Shown piece after piece: positions 6,056-7,312 of a stretch of DNA of 7,312 bases; within the stretch, counting starts at the first letter, position 1, and every line of letters begins with the position of its first letter. The stretch is from an uncultured Bacteroidales bacterium (GTDB lineage Bacteria; Bacteroidota; Bacteroidia; Bacteroidales; UBA3663), in assembly GCA_937899265.1 (NCBI GenBank), contig CALBPV010000054.1, positions 1 through 7,312 of the forward strand, given 5' to 3'. A program made the translations under genes and the position numbers. The notes beneath the pieces are model-generated. The model made no database searches. It was not told where the DNA came from and worked only from the letters and a program-made list of their open reading frames with translations.

Positions 6056-7312
6056 ATGAAACTTCTCAATCCCAAATTTTCGCTTTTCGCCCTTGTCGGC
6101 GCTCTGACGTTAGCGAGCTGTGAGGACGTTCCCGCTCCCTACGAAATCAACACCGACACCACTCCGAGCGATGTGCTCCTCAGCGAGACCTTTTCCACCT
6201 CGTTGGGCGACTTCCAGACGGTTCAGTCGGTAGGAGACTACGCTTGGGTCAACAGCTACTCTTGCGCCCAAGTAACCGCCTACGTCAACTCGACGAACAA
6301 CAACGCCGAATCGTGGCTCATCACTCCCGCCATCGATGCTGTGGGTGTTGATGCCGCCTACGTTTCCTTCGACTACATCCTGCGCTATGCCTTGGCATCC
6401 ACGATGAAGGAGAACCATCAAGTGCTGGTTTCCACCAACTTCACCGGCATCGCCTCCGACGTGAACAATGCCACATGGACACCCCTCTCCTTCTCGCCTG
6501 TCTCGGGCAGTGACTGGAACACGTGGTATTCTTCAGGCCGTCTGGCCATCCCCGAGGAATATCTCAACACCTCCAACCTCCGCATCGCCCTCCGCTACAA
6601 AGCGACATCCGAGAAAGCCGGAACATGGGAAGTGAAGAACTTCATCGTCTCGAAGGGTACCGGCGACAGCGAAACGCCCGACGAACCGCTGGACGACGAC
6701 ACTTACATCAGTGAGACCTTTGCCACGTCGTTCGGTGTCTTCACGCCCTTCACTGTCAAAGGTACGCCTTGGGCCATCGACTACAGTGCTGCCACAGCCA
6801 CCGGCTACGACAACTCGACCAAAGTCACCACACCCAGCGATGCCTACCTTGTGAGTCCCGCCATCGACCTTTCCGGCACAGAGGCCGCCCACGTCTCCTG
6901 GCAGTACATCCTCCGCTACTTCACCAACAACGGACAGGCCAAACCCGGCGTGACCGACGAGGTTATCATCACCAACAACTACACCGGCGACCCCGCCACA
7001 ACGAGCTGGACCGTCATTTCTCCGACCATGACCGAAGGCTCCGACTACACCACATGGTATGATGCCGATGTCAATGTGCCCGCTTCGATGCTCAAGGCCA
7101 ACATCGTCGTGGCTCTCCACTACACCTGTGAAGAAAATTCGGCCACCTGGGAAGTCAGGAACTTCGTACTCAGCAAGGGCGAAGCTTCCGAAAGCGGACA
7201 GGGCGGACAAGGCGGAGGCGAGACGACAGACAAGGGAGCCACTGCCGACAATCCCCTCCTTGCCTCCGAAGCGCTGGCGCTCATCACGAGTGACCAGATT
7301 CCTTCCGGCAAG
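6056..7312 (+). CDS. Lipoprotein with two choice-of-anchor-J-like domains, 3' end missing
   Basis: The frame stays open from ATG 6056 to the last base of the window; 419 residues are visible and the C-terminus is missing. The start gives a lipoprotein signal with lipobox LASC (19-22), followed directly by Glu-Asp. Two related beta-sandwich-like domains follow. Domain 1 (about 41-201) begins LLSETFSTSLGDF, contains SWLITPAID (86-94) and FDYILRY (105-111), and ends TWEVKNFIVSKG. Domain 2 (about 217-375) begins YISETFATSFGVF, contains AYLVSPAID (263-271) and WQYILRY (282-288), and ends TWEVRNFVLSKG. This layout fits choice-of-anchor-J domains of Bacteroidota surface proteins, whose ligands are mostly unknown. 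An acidic linker joins the domains (about 202-216), and a Gly/Gln-rich linker (381-388) follows domain 2. ADNPLLASEALALI (397-410) looks like the start of a third domain, perhaps DUF6359-type. The gene probably belongs to the operon of the two preceding genes. Confidence 0.82.
   Translation, partial: MKLLNPKFSLFALVGALTLASCEDVPAPYEINTDTTPSDVLLSETFSTSLGDFQTVQSVGDYAWVNSYSCAQVTAYVNSTNNNAESWLITPAIDAVGVDAAYVSFDYILRYALASTMKENHQVLVSTNFTGIASDVNNATWTPLSFSPVSGSDWNTWYSSGRLAIPEEYLNTSNLRIALRYKATSEKAGTWEVKNFIVSKGTGDSETPDEPLDDDTYISETFATSFGVFTPFTVKGTPWAIDYSAATATGYDNSTKVTTPSDAYLVSPAIDLSGTEAAHVSWQYILRYFTNNGQAKPGVTDEVIITNNYTGDPATTSWTVISPTMTEGSDYTTWYDADVNVPASMLKANIVVALHYTCEENSATWEVRNFVLSKGEASESGQGGQGGGETTDKGATADNPLLASEALALITSDQIPSGK

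Overview
The window looks like a chromosomal stretch of a Bacteroidota genome, probably order Bacteroidales (Prevotella, Paraprevotella or Bacteroides type). The signs are a TonB-dependent outer-membrane receptor ending in Phe, two lipoproteins of Bacteroidota-typical families (DUF5689-like and choice-of-anchor-J-like), a secreted glycosidase with a C-terminal tail of the YNLxGQxV...KGL type, a promoter matching the Bacteroidota TTTG / TAnnTTTG consensus, and A/T-rich leaders without Shine-Dalgarno sequences. All five genes lie on the + strand and there are almost no gaps between them.

Layout. Positions 1-1230 hold the 3' part of a secreted GH5 glycosidase: both catalytic glutamates are present, followed by a beta-rich C-terminal region and a sorting-tail-like end. 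Its stop codon overlaps, by ATGA, the start of a complete AI-2E-family (PerM/YdiK-like) membrane protein at 1227-2297. A 68-base intergenic region then carries a clear promoter (2307-2338). It leads into a three-gene unit: a TonB-dependent receptor without a SusC-type N-terminal domain (2366-5050), a DUF5689-like lipoprotein 12 bases downstream (5063-5938), and a lipoprotein with two choice-of-anchor-J-like domains (6056 to the window end, incomplete at its 3' end).

The last two genes are separated by 117 bases, most of it a tandem array of three 30-bp units (5951-6040). The array is in frame and free of stop codons between the TAA of one gene and the ATG of the next.

Together the last three genes resemble an outer-membrane import locus: a TonB-driven gate plus two membrane-anchored, probably surface-exposed, lipoproteins, with no SusD in the window. 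The substrate cannot be read from the sequence. The GH5 enzyme and the AI-2E protein seem to belong to a separate upstream transcription unit. No RNA genes, CRISPR arrays, insertion sequences or convincing hairpin terminators were seen.
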